DNA of 64,000 nucleotides from Antilocapra americana (lineage: Eukaryota > Chordata > Mammalia > Artiodactyla > Antilocapridae). Positions within the stretch are counted from its first letter, which is position 1. Every line of letters starts with the position of its first letter. The stretch is taken from the NCBI GenBank assembly GCA_007570785.1, contig ML661900.1, positions 9,184,039-9,248,038 on the forward strand, given 5' to 3'. The notes under the pieces are model-generated. The model was given only the letters and a program-made list of their open reading frames with translations, ran no database searches and was not told the origin of the DNA. The position numbers and the translations under genes were made by a program. Positions 9,738-20,670 of this stretch are shown piece by piece.

Positions 9738-11396
9738 AACCACAAAAAGCGCTAATAAAAGATTAAAGCAGACCTAATCATATATTTGTAGACTTATTTT
9801 TCCTCTGGGTCATTAATACTTAATTTCAACAGAGACTGCTTGTGAGGTCAATTTCTAACTCAAAGAAGACGGTCCTTTAAGAGCCCTTTAAGGTAAGAAT
9901 TACTTTCTACTTTTCCCTTATTTATATTTATACTCAAAGAAGTGTATTCACGAATATGTGTCTTATATATATGTGTATGTATGTACATATTCTTATGTAT
10001 ATATATGTATGTGTATATATATAAATGGAGAAAATATTAATTGACCTAGGTCATCGCACTTATCTATGCTCAGGGAGCAAGAATGCCATGCTTTTTATAT
10101 ATCCATAGACATATATAGGAACAGAGTGAAAGGAAGAAGATCAAGGCTTTAAAATAGTTATTTCCAAAATGATGTCTCTTATGGGAAGTGATGAACATAA
10201 AAAAAGAGTCTTTAATAAAGAAAGAAACAAGTAAATAAATATTGAAGATGCTCTAACCCCTCTTTTTTTGGGTCATGCTTAAATAATAGATGCTTTTCTA
10301 TTGTGTCACTTTGTTACTGGAGTGCACTGTCTCAAAATACTTGCAAGTTTTAGACATTAAACTAGGAGAAGGATACACATTAGCATCATCAGCAACCAAA
10401 TGTCATATTCCTGATCATAGTATGAGGAAAATACAATTCACTTTATAATTTAGAACTACACTTCTTAGAAAGAATTCTGAAAGAAAGGATTGAATAATTA
10501 ACACTGAAAACTATCTAATTCTTTAGCAAGGCTTATTTCACAGTTTTGCTTCAGTGTTCACCAGCTGCAGAGAAGGCAATTCAAACGCCCTAAATTAATC
10601 CCAGCTGCAGTGCTTGCAACACAATTAACACATTTAAAAGTGATAAATATATGTTAAAAAAAACAACAATTTAGGGTCAATTTAGAATGAGCTGTCAGAA
10701 AGTCGGAAATTGCCTAAATCTTTTTCATTTCTTGTCTGTTAATTGTAAATTTCCATAATCAATTTGAATTGGGAGAAAAGTTTTAAATAACTAAAATATT
10801 AATACTGTTTTCAAATATATGTGTTCTCTTTCATCTTAAAGTGAAGGATATGACTAGAAAAATGTTTCATAATTTCAGAGAACTTGGAAAATATTGGCTT
10901 ACCCATTTTAACATTCCAGGGAAAAGGGAAAAGCATAATTCTGGTGCATTATCAAGGACACATGTCTTGAATAAGTAGTGTGAAATAATATAGATGGATG
11001 CTCTGTTAGACACCGTCTCAGTCAGCCACATTCCATGTGATTCCCATGCCACACAACCCTACGGCAGCAATAACTGGTAGGAATCACAAGCTCTCGGAAG
11101 TGGTAGTTTGATGATCTGTATACATAGGACTGATTTGGAGGCTTCCCACTGTCGTGTCTCATCTCAGTCCCACATCTCTGAAATCCATATTTGGAATATA
11201 CCCAGCTTGGTTGAGATAGAATTTAACAACAACAACAACAACAACAAAAATCTCCAGAAGATTTTAGGATTTTAACTACAAAATAGATTGTATCTTTCTT
11301 TTGGAAACAAATGAGAAGGTCTGTTGTGAATGATTCATTCTTTACTTTTCCCCCATTTTATTATTTCATTTTCACAATAACCATGTGAATATTCCT
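9738..11396. other. Single-copy spacer with simple repeats
   Basis: It holds an interrupted TATG/TA tract at about 9960-10023 and (AAC)n at 11224-11247. The 10-mer CCAGCTGCAG occurs twice, at 10561-10570 and 10601-10610, next to TAAATTAATC. No gene is recognised. Confidence 0.5.
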
Positions 11397-12431
11397 TTTT
11401 TTAATTAATTAATTAATTTTTATTGAATAATAATTGCTTTACAAAATTTTATTATTTACTGTAAAACCTCGACATGAATCAGCAATAGGTACATATATCT
11501 CCTCCCTTTTGAACCTCCCTTCATCTCCCTCCCCATCCCACCCCTTTAGGTGGTTACAGAGCCCCTGTTTGAGTTTCCTGAGCCACACAGCAAATTCACA
11601 TTGGCTATCTATTTTACATATGGTAATGTAAGTTTCCATGTTACTCTCTCCATACATCTCACCCTCTCCTCCCCTCTCCCCATGTCCATAAGTCTATTCT
11701 CTATGTCTGTTTCTCCATTGTTGCCCTGTATATAAGTTCTTCAGTACCATTTTTCCAGATTCTGTATATATGTGTTAGAATATAATATTTATCTTTCTCT
11801 TTCTGACTTACTTCACTCTGTATAACAGGTTCTAGGTTCATCCACCTGCTTAGAACTGACTCAAATTAGTTCCTTTTATGGGTGAGTAATATTCCGTTTT
11901 GTATATGTACCACAACTTCGTTGTCCAGTCATTTGTCAATGAACATTTAAGTTGCTTCCATGTTCTAGCTATTGTGAATAGTGCTACAATGAACACTGGG
12001 ATATATGTGCCTCGATCAATTTTGGTTTCTTCAGGGTATATACCCTAGGAGTGAGATGGCTGGGTCATATGATGATTTTATTCCTAGTTTTCTGAGGAAT
12101 CTCCATACTGTTTTCCATAGTGGCTATATCAATTTACATTCCCACCAATAGTGCAAGAGTGTTCCCTTTTCTCCATGCCCTCTCCAGCATTTATTGTTTG
12201 TAGACATTTTGCTGATGGCCATTCTGACCAGTGTGAGGTAATACCTCATTGTAGTTTTGATTTGCATCTCTCTAATAATAAGCAATGTTGAACATCTTTT
12301 CATGTGTTTGTTAGCCATCTGTATGTCTTCTTTGGAGAAATGTCTGTTTAGATCTTTTTCCCACTTTTTGATTGGGTTGTTTTTCTGGTACTAAGTTGTA
12401 TGAGATGTTTGTATATTTTGGAAATTAATCC
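11397..12431 (-). mobile_element. L1 LINE, 3' part (antisense), left side of a nest
   Basis: It begins with a T-rich tail and the L1 3' UTR ('TTTTACAAAATTTTATTATT'-like) and passes into the ORF2 C-terminus on the minus strand, where a frame at 12124-12318 reads '[20 protein letters not shown]' and ends with the '[11 protein letters not shown]' block. The L1 is split by a BovB and resumes at 13366. It is the oldest of three nested layers. Confidence 0.9.
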
Positions 12432-12503
12432 TTTGTCTGATGAAAGTGAAAGAGGAGAGTGAAAAAGTTGGCTTAAAGCTCAGCATTCAGAAGACTAAGA
12501 TCA

Positions 12504-12708
12504 ATGATATGGGAGAAGGGGATTGAAACAAGTTAATTATCATATGTCTAATCAATCGCCAGCCCAGGATTGATGCTCGGGGCTGGTGCAGCAAGATTTC
12601 CCGGGGGGGAGGGAGGAGGGAGGGGGGTTCTGGAGGGGAAGCATATGTAAACCCATGGTGATATCATGACATTGTATGGCAAAAACAATAAAAAAAATAA
12701 AAAAAAAG
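12504..12708 (+). mobile_element. Young L1 3' end inserted in BovB
   Basis: Only the last ~205 bp of an L1: 'ATGATATGGGAGAAGGGG', the 'AATCGCCAGCCCAGGATTGA' block, a polypurine G-rich tract, 'GTAAACCCATGGTGATATCA' and a poly(A)-rich tail. A 13-bp repeat (AAGACTAAGATCA at 12491-12503, AAAACTAAGATCA at 12709-12721) marks the duplicated BovB target. Confidence 0.9.
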
Positions 12709-12926
12709 AAAACTAAGATCATGGGATCCAGTCCCATCACTTCATGGCAAATAGATGGGGAAACAGTGGCTGACTTTATTTTTCTGGGCTCCAAAATCAC
12801 TGCAGATGGTGATTGCAACCATGAAATTAAAAGACGTTTACTCCTTGGAAGGAAAGTGATGATCAACCTAGACACCATATTAAAAAGCAGAGACATTACT
12901 TTGCCAACAAAGGTCTAGTCAAGGCT

Positions 12927-13355
12927 ATGGTTTTTCTAGTGGTTATGTATGGATGTGAGAGTTGGACTATAAACAAAGCTGAGCACAAAAAAATTGATGC
13001 TTTTGAACTGTGGTGTTGGAGAAGACTCTTGAGAGTCCCTTGGACTGCAAGGAGATCCAACAAGTCCCTCCTAAAGATCAGTCCTGGATGTTCATTGGAA
13101 GGACTGATGGTGAAGCTGAAACTCCAATACTTTGGCCACTTGATGGGAAGAGCTGACTCATTGGAATATACCCTGATTCTGGGAAAGATTGAGGGGAGGA
13201 GGAGGAGGAGACGACAGAGGATGAGATGGCTGGATGACATCATTGACTCGATGGCCATGGATTTGAGTGGACTCCGGGAGTTGGTGATGGACAGGGAGGC
13301 CTGGCGTGCTGCGGTTCATGGGGTCGCAAAGAGTTGGACACAACTGAGCGACTGA
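12927..13355 (+). pseudogene. BovB ORF2 C-terminal region remnant
   Basis: A 142-codon frame corresponding to the C-terminus of BovB ORF2: 'YGCESWTINKAEHKKIDAFE', then 'LWCWRRLLRVPWTARRSNKS' and 'GRRRRRRQRMRWLDDIIDSM'. A separate frame at 12676-12918 gives the preceding 'ITSWQIDGETVADFIFLGSK' section. The join between them is shifted, and endonuclease and palm are absent, so this is a non-functional end fragment. Confidence 0.88.
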
Positions 13356-13365
13356 ACTGAACTGA

Positions 13366-14455
13366 ATCCTTCATCAGTTGTTGCATTTGCTATTATTTTC
13401 TTCCATTCTGAGAGTTGTCTTTTCACCGTGCTTATAGTTTCCTTTGCTAAAAGTTTAATCAGGTCCCACTTGTTTACTTTTGTTTTAATTTCCATTACTC
13501 TGGGAGGTGGGTCATAGAGGATCTTGCTTTGATTTATGTCATCGAATGTCCTGCCTATATTTTCCTCTAAGAGTTTGACAGTTTCTGGGCCTACATTTGG
13601 TTTTTTAATCCATTTTGAGTTTATCTTTGTGTATGGTGTTAGGAAGTGTTCTAATATTTCATTTCTTTACATGTGGCCATCCAGTTTCCCCAGCACCATT
13701 TATTGACGAGGCTATTTTTGCCCCATTGTATATTCTTGCCTCCTTTGTAAAAAATAAAATACCCATTGGTGCATGAGTTTATTTCTGGGCTTTCTATCTT
13801 GTTCCATCAGTCTATATTTCTGTTTTTGTGTCAGTACCATACTGTCTTGATGACTGTAGGTAGCTTTGTAGTTTAATCTGGAGTCAAGAAGGTTGATTCC
13901 TGTAGCTCCATTCTTCTTTCTCAAGATTGCTTTGGCTATTCGGAGTCTTTTGTGTCTCCATATGAATTATGAAATTTTTTGTTCTAGTTCTGTGAATAAT
14001 GCCATTGGTAATTTGATAGGAATTGCACTGAATCTTTAGATTACATTTGGTAGTATAGTCATTTTCACAATATTGATTCTTCCTACCCAGGAATGTGGAA
14101 TATCTATCCATCTGTTTATGTCATCTTTGATTTCTTTTATTAGTGTCTTATAATTGTCTATGTACCGTTCATTTGTTTGCTTAGGTAAGTTTATTCCTAA
14201 ATATTTAATTCTTTTTGTTGCAGTGGTGGATGGGACTAATTTCTTAATTGCTTTTTCTGATTTTTCATTGTTAGTATATAGAAATACAAGTGATTTCTGT
14301 GTATTGACTTTGTATCCTGAAACTTTGCTAAATTCACTGATTAGCTATAGTAATTTTCTGATACTATCTTTAGGGTATTCTATGTACAGTATCATGTCAT
14401 CTGCAATCAATGAGAGGTTTACTTCATTTGAGTATTCTTATTTCTGTTTTTGTGT
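13366..14455 (-). mobile_element. L1 LINE, ORF2 part (antisense), right side of the nest
   Basis: The L1 resumes after the BovB and carries broken ORF2 frames on the minus strand: '[20 protein letters not shown]' (13884-14111) and '[20 protein letters not shown]' (13712-13924). Frameshifts separate them. The right end fades at about 14455. Confidence 0.88.
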
Positions 14456-15354
14456 TTGAGGAAAATGATCCTCATAATAAATATTTGCCAAGAATAAAAA
14501 GCAAATAAACATTTATTAATAAACACACACACACACACATCACTGTCATTTTTTACTTCAATGATGCACAACGTTTCACTACTCTATTACTCTATAAAGG
14601 GTGAGTTTTTTGTCTTTGTAAAATAAGTAGAGCTTATAGTTAACTTTATAGTACTATTTGAGATAATTTAGCACCATCATTTCTGGTGGTGGTTTTCATG
14701 CTAATAGGCTTGAGTTAGAGATGTGGCAAAGAAAACAGTAAGACATGATGATAAATTAGGTATAAGGGAACAAAGAGCAGAAGTAGCAGGGTCACTGAGA
14801 CTGGAAATTTAGGTGCCTGGGAAAATGGAGACCCGCCGCTGGGAGAACCAGCAAACTTACAGAAAGAAGTGATGTTTTAAATTTTAACATATGAGGTTTA
14901 ATATATGGAATGGCTATTAAAGGCAATATTAAGAAAATGTGTGCTTAGCATAATAATTCCACATACAGTTCATTGTTGGTAATTTGAATTCAAAGGGAAG
15001 AAAATTTAAAAGAACTTGGAAGAGGGAAAAAATTAGCTAGTAAAATAAAAGCTCTAAGAAACTTACTAAAAGAAAATCATAAAATTATTTAAACACATAA
15101 TTATAGAGATTATTGTTAGGAGATAAATTAAGGAGATTTAGTGTTTACAACAGTAAGAAAATAATAGTTGATGCTGGGTGATTATAGGTGTTAACTGGAA
15201 CTTCTGCATGAAGAACTCAAAGAAAATAAAATCTTAGCTAAAAGAGAAATTAATATTAATTTTTTAAAATTACATGAAAAAAATACGTTTCAACTGGAAT
15301 TTCCTTGCATACTGAATGCCAAATATAATAATTTACATACTGGTAAATCTTTAT
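14456..15354. other. Single-copy spacer
   Basis: It contains (CA)9 at 14522-14539 and no recognisable gene or repeat family. Confidence 0.45.
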
Positions 15355-15555
15355 AATGATATGTACCAAGCATTTTTATAACTTCTTGCATATAGCATTT
15401 CTAATACTCTTACAACCTTAGGAAGTTTTAATTTTACTTTTCTTCAGAAATGTAAGTTCCTTGCCCATGTCTTATACCTGATGAATTGTGGAGCTAGAAC
15501 TCAAACTCATTTTAAAGCTTGTTCAATTCTACTTATATGACCTTCTACTATATTA
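15355..15555 (-). mobile_element. MIR SINE (diverged)
   Basis: The order 'TACCAAGCATTTTTATAACT', 'TACTCTTACAACCTTAGGAA', 'CTTGCCCATG', 'GGAGCTAGAACTCAAACTCA' follows reversed MIR. Confidence 0.55.
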
Positions 15556-16780
15556 GATTAAGTTAGAAATAAAGAGATCCAGTGAATAATATGGCCATTT
15601 TCTGGAATAAAATAAAAGCCTATATATCAGATTAATAAGGAAGACATATTCTGTCTATAAAATTCTTCCCTCTTGGTTTCTGTGATGTTATTTACAATTA
15701 TTCCACATCCTTCTCTATATACTTCAAGTCTTTAGGTACTACTTTTTATTTCTTAGTGTTGGAATACAACATTTTTCCAGTGTCTGCTTCTACTTATTTG
15801 TTTACATTCAGGATTTTTACCAACTATTAATTTCCAGTTACTCCCAACAGGATATCTGCAGATGTATGTCCTCAAGAATTTTAAATTTATAATTTTAAAG
15901 TTTCAAGTCAGAAATTCTCCCATACCAAGTTGTATTGGCAGCTACTTATAGTATCCTTAGTGACCCAATTATTATAGCTATTGGGAAGTTCATTTTTCCT
16001 TCATTCCCTACATCAACTTAGTCTTTGTCACTCAATTTAAAATATCTCATCTGTCCTTCCTTTATGTACCTACCAAACTTCCTTGGTTTATCTTCTAATT
16101 TTTCAAACCATTAATGTCAGTAGGCAACTAGCTATTTTTAACACTATTAAATTTGCACCCTTCAAGCTTTGCTGTCTCCAAAATATTTTCTCTACAATAT
16201 AATGCCACCTTAGCAAAATTTGGTTTTTCATATAATTAGAAAACTCACAGTTTTAAAATTATATTGTGCATACCCCAGTATTCTATGGACATCACTTAAG
16301 AAAAGTTATGTCACTTATACAGAATATATGCATGAAATTGTTATGTTATTTTTCTAATTTGTAATCTTTTTCCATAGTGCCAATTATGCTTTTCTAGTAT
16401 AAAACCTAATGCAGAGATACATAAAATTTCTCAGTTTGCAATGACATTAGAGTCTCAGAAATTTTTCACAGTGCTCATATGCATATAATAGGTAAAAAGA
16501 TAATAGATATATAAATATATAGATAATCATAATATTTAAATTTTTATTAAGGAGACAGGTAGAGACAACATATTAAGTATTTTTATCCTAATAATTTTGT
16601 ATCTTCTTGATAATATAATGCACATAAAATTTAAAGATTAATAATATTTTAATCTTTTAATTTAATTTTAAAGTTAAAATTTTATTTTAAAATTAAATTA
16701 AAATAAATTTTAATTAAAAATTAATTTAAATAACCACAGTTACTAAGATGATGTGTGTATCTGTTGGTACTACATAGTTT
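15556..16780. other. AT-rich spacer, possibly with eroded L2
   Basis: Between about 15700 and 16250 the pyrimidine-rich text faintly resembles L2 LINE sequence. The match is too weak for me to call it. The rest is single-copy and contains the inverted repeat at 16655-16703. Confidence 0.3.
16655..16703. repeat. Perfect 18-bp AT inverted repeat
   Basis: The arms at 16655-16672 (TTTTAATTTAATTTTAAA) and 16686-16703 are exact reverse complements separated by 13 bp. A pure A/T stem of this size can extrude as a cruciform. It lies in a longer AT-only stretch, so chance is a serious alternative. Confidence 0.8.
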
Positions 16781-16789
16781 TTAAAGCTT

Positions 16790-17249
16790 GCTCTTACTCA
16801 ATCATGTCTGACTCTTTGTGACCCCATGGACTGTAGCCTGCCAGAGTCTTCTGTCCATAGGATATTTCAGGCAAGGATTCTGAAGGGAGTTACTATTTTC
16901 TTCTCCAGGTAATCTTTTTTTTTTTTTTTTTTATTGTTTTTGCCATACATTGTCATGATATCACCATGGGTTTACATATGCTTCCCCTCCGGGTCCCCCC
17001 TCCCTCCTCCCTCCCCCCCGGGAAATCTCGCTGCACCAGTCCCGAGCATCAATCCTGGGCTGGCGATTGATTAGACACATGACAATTAACATGCTTCAAT
17101 GCCCTTCTCCCATCTCATCCCACCCTTACCCTCATCCACAAAGTCCACAAGTCTATAATCTTTTAAACCCAAGGATCCACCCTGCGTCTCCTCGATCTCC
17201 TGCCTTGGCAGGCAGAGTCTTTACCACTGAGCCACCTGGGAAGCCCTTC
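16790..17249 (-). mobile_element. Bov-tA type SINE split by an L1 tail
   Basis: The SINE body lies at 16790-16918 and its tRNA-like head at 17156-17249 ('GAGCCACCTGGGAAGCCC'). TTAAAGCTT duplicates (16781-16789 and 17250-17258) bracket the whole SINE. The interruption is the L1 3' end between. Confidence 0.9.
16919..17155 (-). mobile_element. Young L1 3' end (antisense) inside the SINE
   Basis: Poly(T), 'TGATATCACCATGGGTTTAC', a C-rich polypyrimidine tract and 'CAATCCTGGGCTGGCGATTG' are the reverse of the same L1 tail found at 12504-12708. TAATCTTTT is duplicated at 16910-16918 and 17156-17164. Confidence 0.9.
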
Positions 17250-17382
17250 TTAAAGCTTAGACTTAGATTACTTAATACCACTCTTGTTTTCTGTTTAGGG
17301 TTGTCTTTTGCTTAGTAGTTGCTTTATCTTACAACTAACTTCATAAATCCAACTTTTTAAAGATATGATGTCTTCAAAAGGA

Positions 17383-17575
17383 AAGCAATGTGATCTAATG
17401 TTTACAATCTCAGGAGTCAGATGGTTTGGGGTATGCACCCCAGCTCTACACCTTGCTATCTGTGGGACCCTGACAGTTTCCCTAACCTCTGTATCTCGGT
17501 TTCCTTCACATGTATTTGGATAATAAAGATAGTTAAACAAGGCCATGTGAACCGTCTGAAGTTAGTGTTCATACA
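17383..17575 (+). mobile_element. MIR SINE (diverged)
   Basis: The words 'AGGAGTCAGATGGTTTGGGG', 'ACCCCAGCTCTACACCTTGC', 'CTGTGGGACCCTGACAG' and 'AACCTCTGTATCTCGGTTTC' are in MIR order. Confidence 0.7.
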
Positions 17576-18104
17576 GTGACAGATAGATCTTGAGCATCAC
17601 TGAGTTTCCCTAGAATCTATGAAATATTAAGATATAGCTTTCTAACTGTATTCAATATCTTTGGCACACAGTTTATGAATCACACACCTCAAACAAATGA
17701 AAACAAACAAGCAAAAGAGCCCTCCAAGTCTCATTTTTTCTTCTTTACAATGTAGTGCTTACATGATATAGATTTAGTCAGTTGCCCTAACCAAAACACC
17801 TAATTTTAAAGAGAAATTGCATATTCCATCTTGCTGCCTGAGGTCATAGCAAAGGCAAATGATTCAGTCTCTAGCAGGATTTGCTTTAGAATGGTAGTTC
17901 TTAACAGTGTGTTTATATGTTTGCTGAGGATCACTGAGAATCTGATAAAGCCAACAGATGTCTTCTCAGAATGTTTTTCAAATGCAAAATGTAGAGGCAT
18001 AGTGAAAGTTCTAGATAATGCAATAAGAAAACAATGTGTACATATATGAGGAAAGGAAAAAATAAAACTTCTTTTAGCTTATCTGTATAAAAGCAGGAAT
18101 CAAC
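17576..18104. other. Single-copy spacer
   Basis: No recognisable gene or repeat. The paired opposite-strand frames at 17806-18049 look like chance. Confidence 0.4.
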
Positions 18105-19304
18105 AACAAAACAAAACTATCAGAACTAATAAGTGATAATAACAAGGTTTTAGGATATAAGGTTAATTTACCAAAGCCAATTGTTTCCCTGTATACTAGT
18201 AACAAACAATAGAATTTAAAATTAAAAACACATTACCATTTATATAGCATGGAAAAAAGTGAAACAGGTGAAAACATTGAAGAAAGTGAAACAAAAAGGT
18301 ATAAATCTAACAAAATATGTAAAAGATCTATATGAGGACACTATAACACTAATTAAAGAAATCAAACAAGAATTGAATAAATAGAAAGATATTCTATGTT
18401 CATTGTCAGGAAAACTCAATATCAATATTTTAGTTCTTCCCAAATTGATCTCTTAATTCCATTCTATCCCAATAAAAACCCCTTTATTTTATGTATCAGA
18501 GACATAATTATAAAATTTATATGGAACAGCAGCTGACCCAGATTAACCAACATAGTATTTAAGGAGGACAAAGTCAGGTGACTTATGCTAATTACCCAAC
18601 TTAAAGACTCACTGTAAAGTTAGAGTAATCAGGACGGTGTGTTATCGGTTTTTACTTGTCTATTGGAAAGAATAGACAACTAAATGAATGGGACAAAATA
18701 GAGAGCCAAGAAATAGACCCCAAGAAATACAATCAACTGACCTTGACACTGGACCAAAATAGAATGGAGAAAAGTCTTCAACAAATGATGCTGGAACAAC
18801 TAACATCCATGCAAAAGAAAAAAAAAATAACATAATAATAAGTGAATGCAGACACAGATCTTATACACAAAAATGTTAAGTCAAAATAATCATAAGCCTA
18901 AATGCAAAACAGAAAACTGTAAAAATCCTAGAAGGTAACACAGGACAAAACTTAGATAATCTTGAATATGGCAATGACATTTTATTATCATCTATCAATC
19001 AATCCCAGAGGCATGTTCTATGAAAGAAATAATTGCTAAATTCAGTTAGATTTAAAAACTGCCTTGTAACAAAGTCACTGTGGAAAGAATATGAAGACAT
19101 GGCAAAAATTGGGAGAAAAATCTGCAAAAGACATATCTGATTGAGGACTGTTATCTAAACATAAAGAATGTGTAAACCTCAACAATAAAAGAAAATGAAC
19201 AACTTGATTAAAAAGTGGGCAAAATGCGTGAACAGATACCTCAGCAGGAAGATACAAAGATAATCAGTAAGCATATGAGAAGAGACTCAGCATCAAATGT
19301 CATT
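18105..19304 (+). mobile_element. Old L1 (L1M) ORF2 region, sense
   Basis: The text follows mammalian L1 ORF2 toward its C-terminus: 'GTTTTAGGATATAAGGTTAA', 'GACAAAATAGAGAGCCAAGA', 'CAAAAATTGGGAGAAAAATC'. All frames are destroyed. It resumes after two SINEs at 19807. Divergence places it among old L1M families. Confidence 0.85.
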
Positions 19305-19530
19305 ATGCTGTGCTATGCTGAGTTGCTCAGTCATGTCCAACTCTTTTGGACCTTATGGACCATAGCCTGCCAGGCTCCTCTGTCCATGGGATTTTCCAGG
19401 CAAGAATACTGGAGTCGGTTGCCATGCCTTCCTCCAAGGGATCTTCCCGACCCAGGGATCAAACCCACATCTCCAGCACCTCCTGTATTGGCAGGCAGGT
19501 TCTTTACCACTAGCACCATATGGGAAGCCC
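19305..19530 (-). mobile_element. Bov-tA type SINE
   Basis: Complete antisense copy ending 'CCATATGGGAAGCCC'. The L1M word AAATGTCATTA before it recurs as AGATGTCATTG after it, a near-exact target duplication. Confidence 0.9.
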
Positions 19531-19540
19531 AGATGTCATT

Positions 19541-19806
19541 GCTGCTGCTGCTAAGTTGCTTCAGTCATGTCTGATTCTGTGCGACCCCATAGATGGCAGC
19601 CCACCAGGCTTCCCCCTTTCCTGGGACTCTCCAGGCAAGAATATGCAGGGGGTTGCCATTTCCTTCTCCATTGCAGGAAAGTGAAAAGAGAAAGTGAAGT
19701 TGCTCAGTTGTGTCCGACCCTTAGTGACCCCAAGGACTGCAGCCTACCAGGCTCCTCCGTCCATGAGATTTTCCAGGCAAGAGTACTGGAGTTGGTTGCC
19801 ATTAAA
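19541..19806 (-). mobile_element. Bov-A2 SINE (dimeric)
   Basis: It starts with GCTGCTGCTGCTAAGTTGCT, then 'GACCCCATAGATGGCAGCCC', a linker 'GGAAAGTGAAAAGAGAAAGT', and a second unit 'GACCCCAAGGACTGCAGCCT'. This two-unit layout is characteristic of Bov-A2. It sits directly beside the previous SINE. Confidence 0.88.
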
Positions 19807-20670
19807 AAAACAATAATATACTATTTTTCAACTATATTTGACAAAGAGCCAAAAATATTGAATACAGTAAGATCTGACAAGGATGTGAAGCAATAAGAAC
19901 TTTTACTTACTCTTAATGGGAATGTAAAGTGAAGCAGCCACATCAGAAAACAATGTGGTAGTTTCTTAGAGCTAAGCATATTCTTGTCATATGATCATGC
20001 TGTATGATACTTATTCAGAGAAGTTTAAAATTTATGTCCATATGTCCATACAAAATCCTGTACATACATGTTTATAATAGCTTAATTATAATTACCAAAA
20101 CTTGCAAGTGACCAATAGTCTTTCAATAAGTGAGTTTACAAATAAACTTTGGTACATCCAGATGATGGAACATTATTTAGTGCTTAAAAAGAAATGAGCT
20201 ATTAAGTCATGAAAAGACATGGAGGAAAGTGAAATGCTTATTATTAAATGAAAGAAGCTAATGTAGAAAGGCTGCATACTGTATGATTCCAACTATATGA
20301 CATTCTGGAAAATACAAAACTATGGAGATCAGTGGCTGCCAGAGGTTAGGAAGGAAGGGAGGAACAAATCAGTAGAAAATAGGATTTTTTAGAGCAGTGA
20401 AACTATGCTGTATGATACTGTAACTGTGAATGCATTTCATATTTGTCAAAACCCATAGAACATGCAATACCAAGAGTGAACCCTAATATGAACTATAGTC
20501 TTTGAGTACTAATGGTTTTTAATATAGGTAACAAAAGTACCACTCTGATGCAGAATGTTGGTAAGTGGGAAAGGCAGTGTTTGTATATCACAACAAGGAG
20601 TATATGGGCATTCTGTATACTTTCTGTTGAATTTTGCTTTGAATCTAAAGCTGCTCTAAAAACCTGTACA
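19807..20670 (+). mobile_element. Old L1 (L1M) ORF2 end and 3' UTR
   Basis: It continues with 'GGGAATGTAAAGTGAAGCAG' (ORF2 C-terminus) and a 3' UTR ('CCAAGAGTGAACCCTAATAT', 'GTACCACTCTGATGCAGAAT') ending at 'AAAGCTGCTCTAAAAA'. This is typical of L1M 3' ends. Confidence 0.85.

Larger units (their letters stand above)
12432..13365 (+). mobile_element. 5'-truncated BovB LINE inside L1
   Basis: It begins in the post-palm region ('GATGAAAGTGAAAGAGGAGA') and runs to a tail of GAACTGAACTGAA units. It interrupts the antisense L1 at an AATCCTTT/AATCCTTC target. It is itself split by a young L1 tail at 12504-12708. The copy is fairly young, since most of the C-terminal frame is still readable. Confidence 0.92.

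Noticed and set aside
12896..13258. Minus-strand open frame opposite the BovB C-terminal region
   Set aside because: Shadow of the sense BovB frame at 12927-13355.
15700..16250. L2 LINE fragment
   Set aside because: The resemblance is only in pyrimidine-rich words; alignment to a consensus would be needed before calling it.
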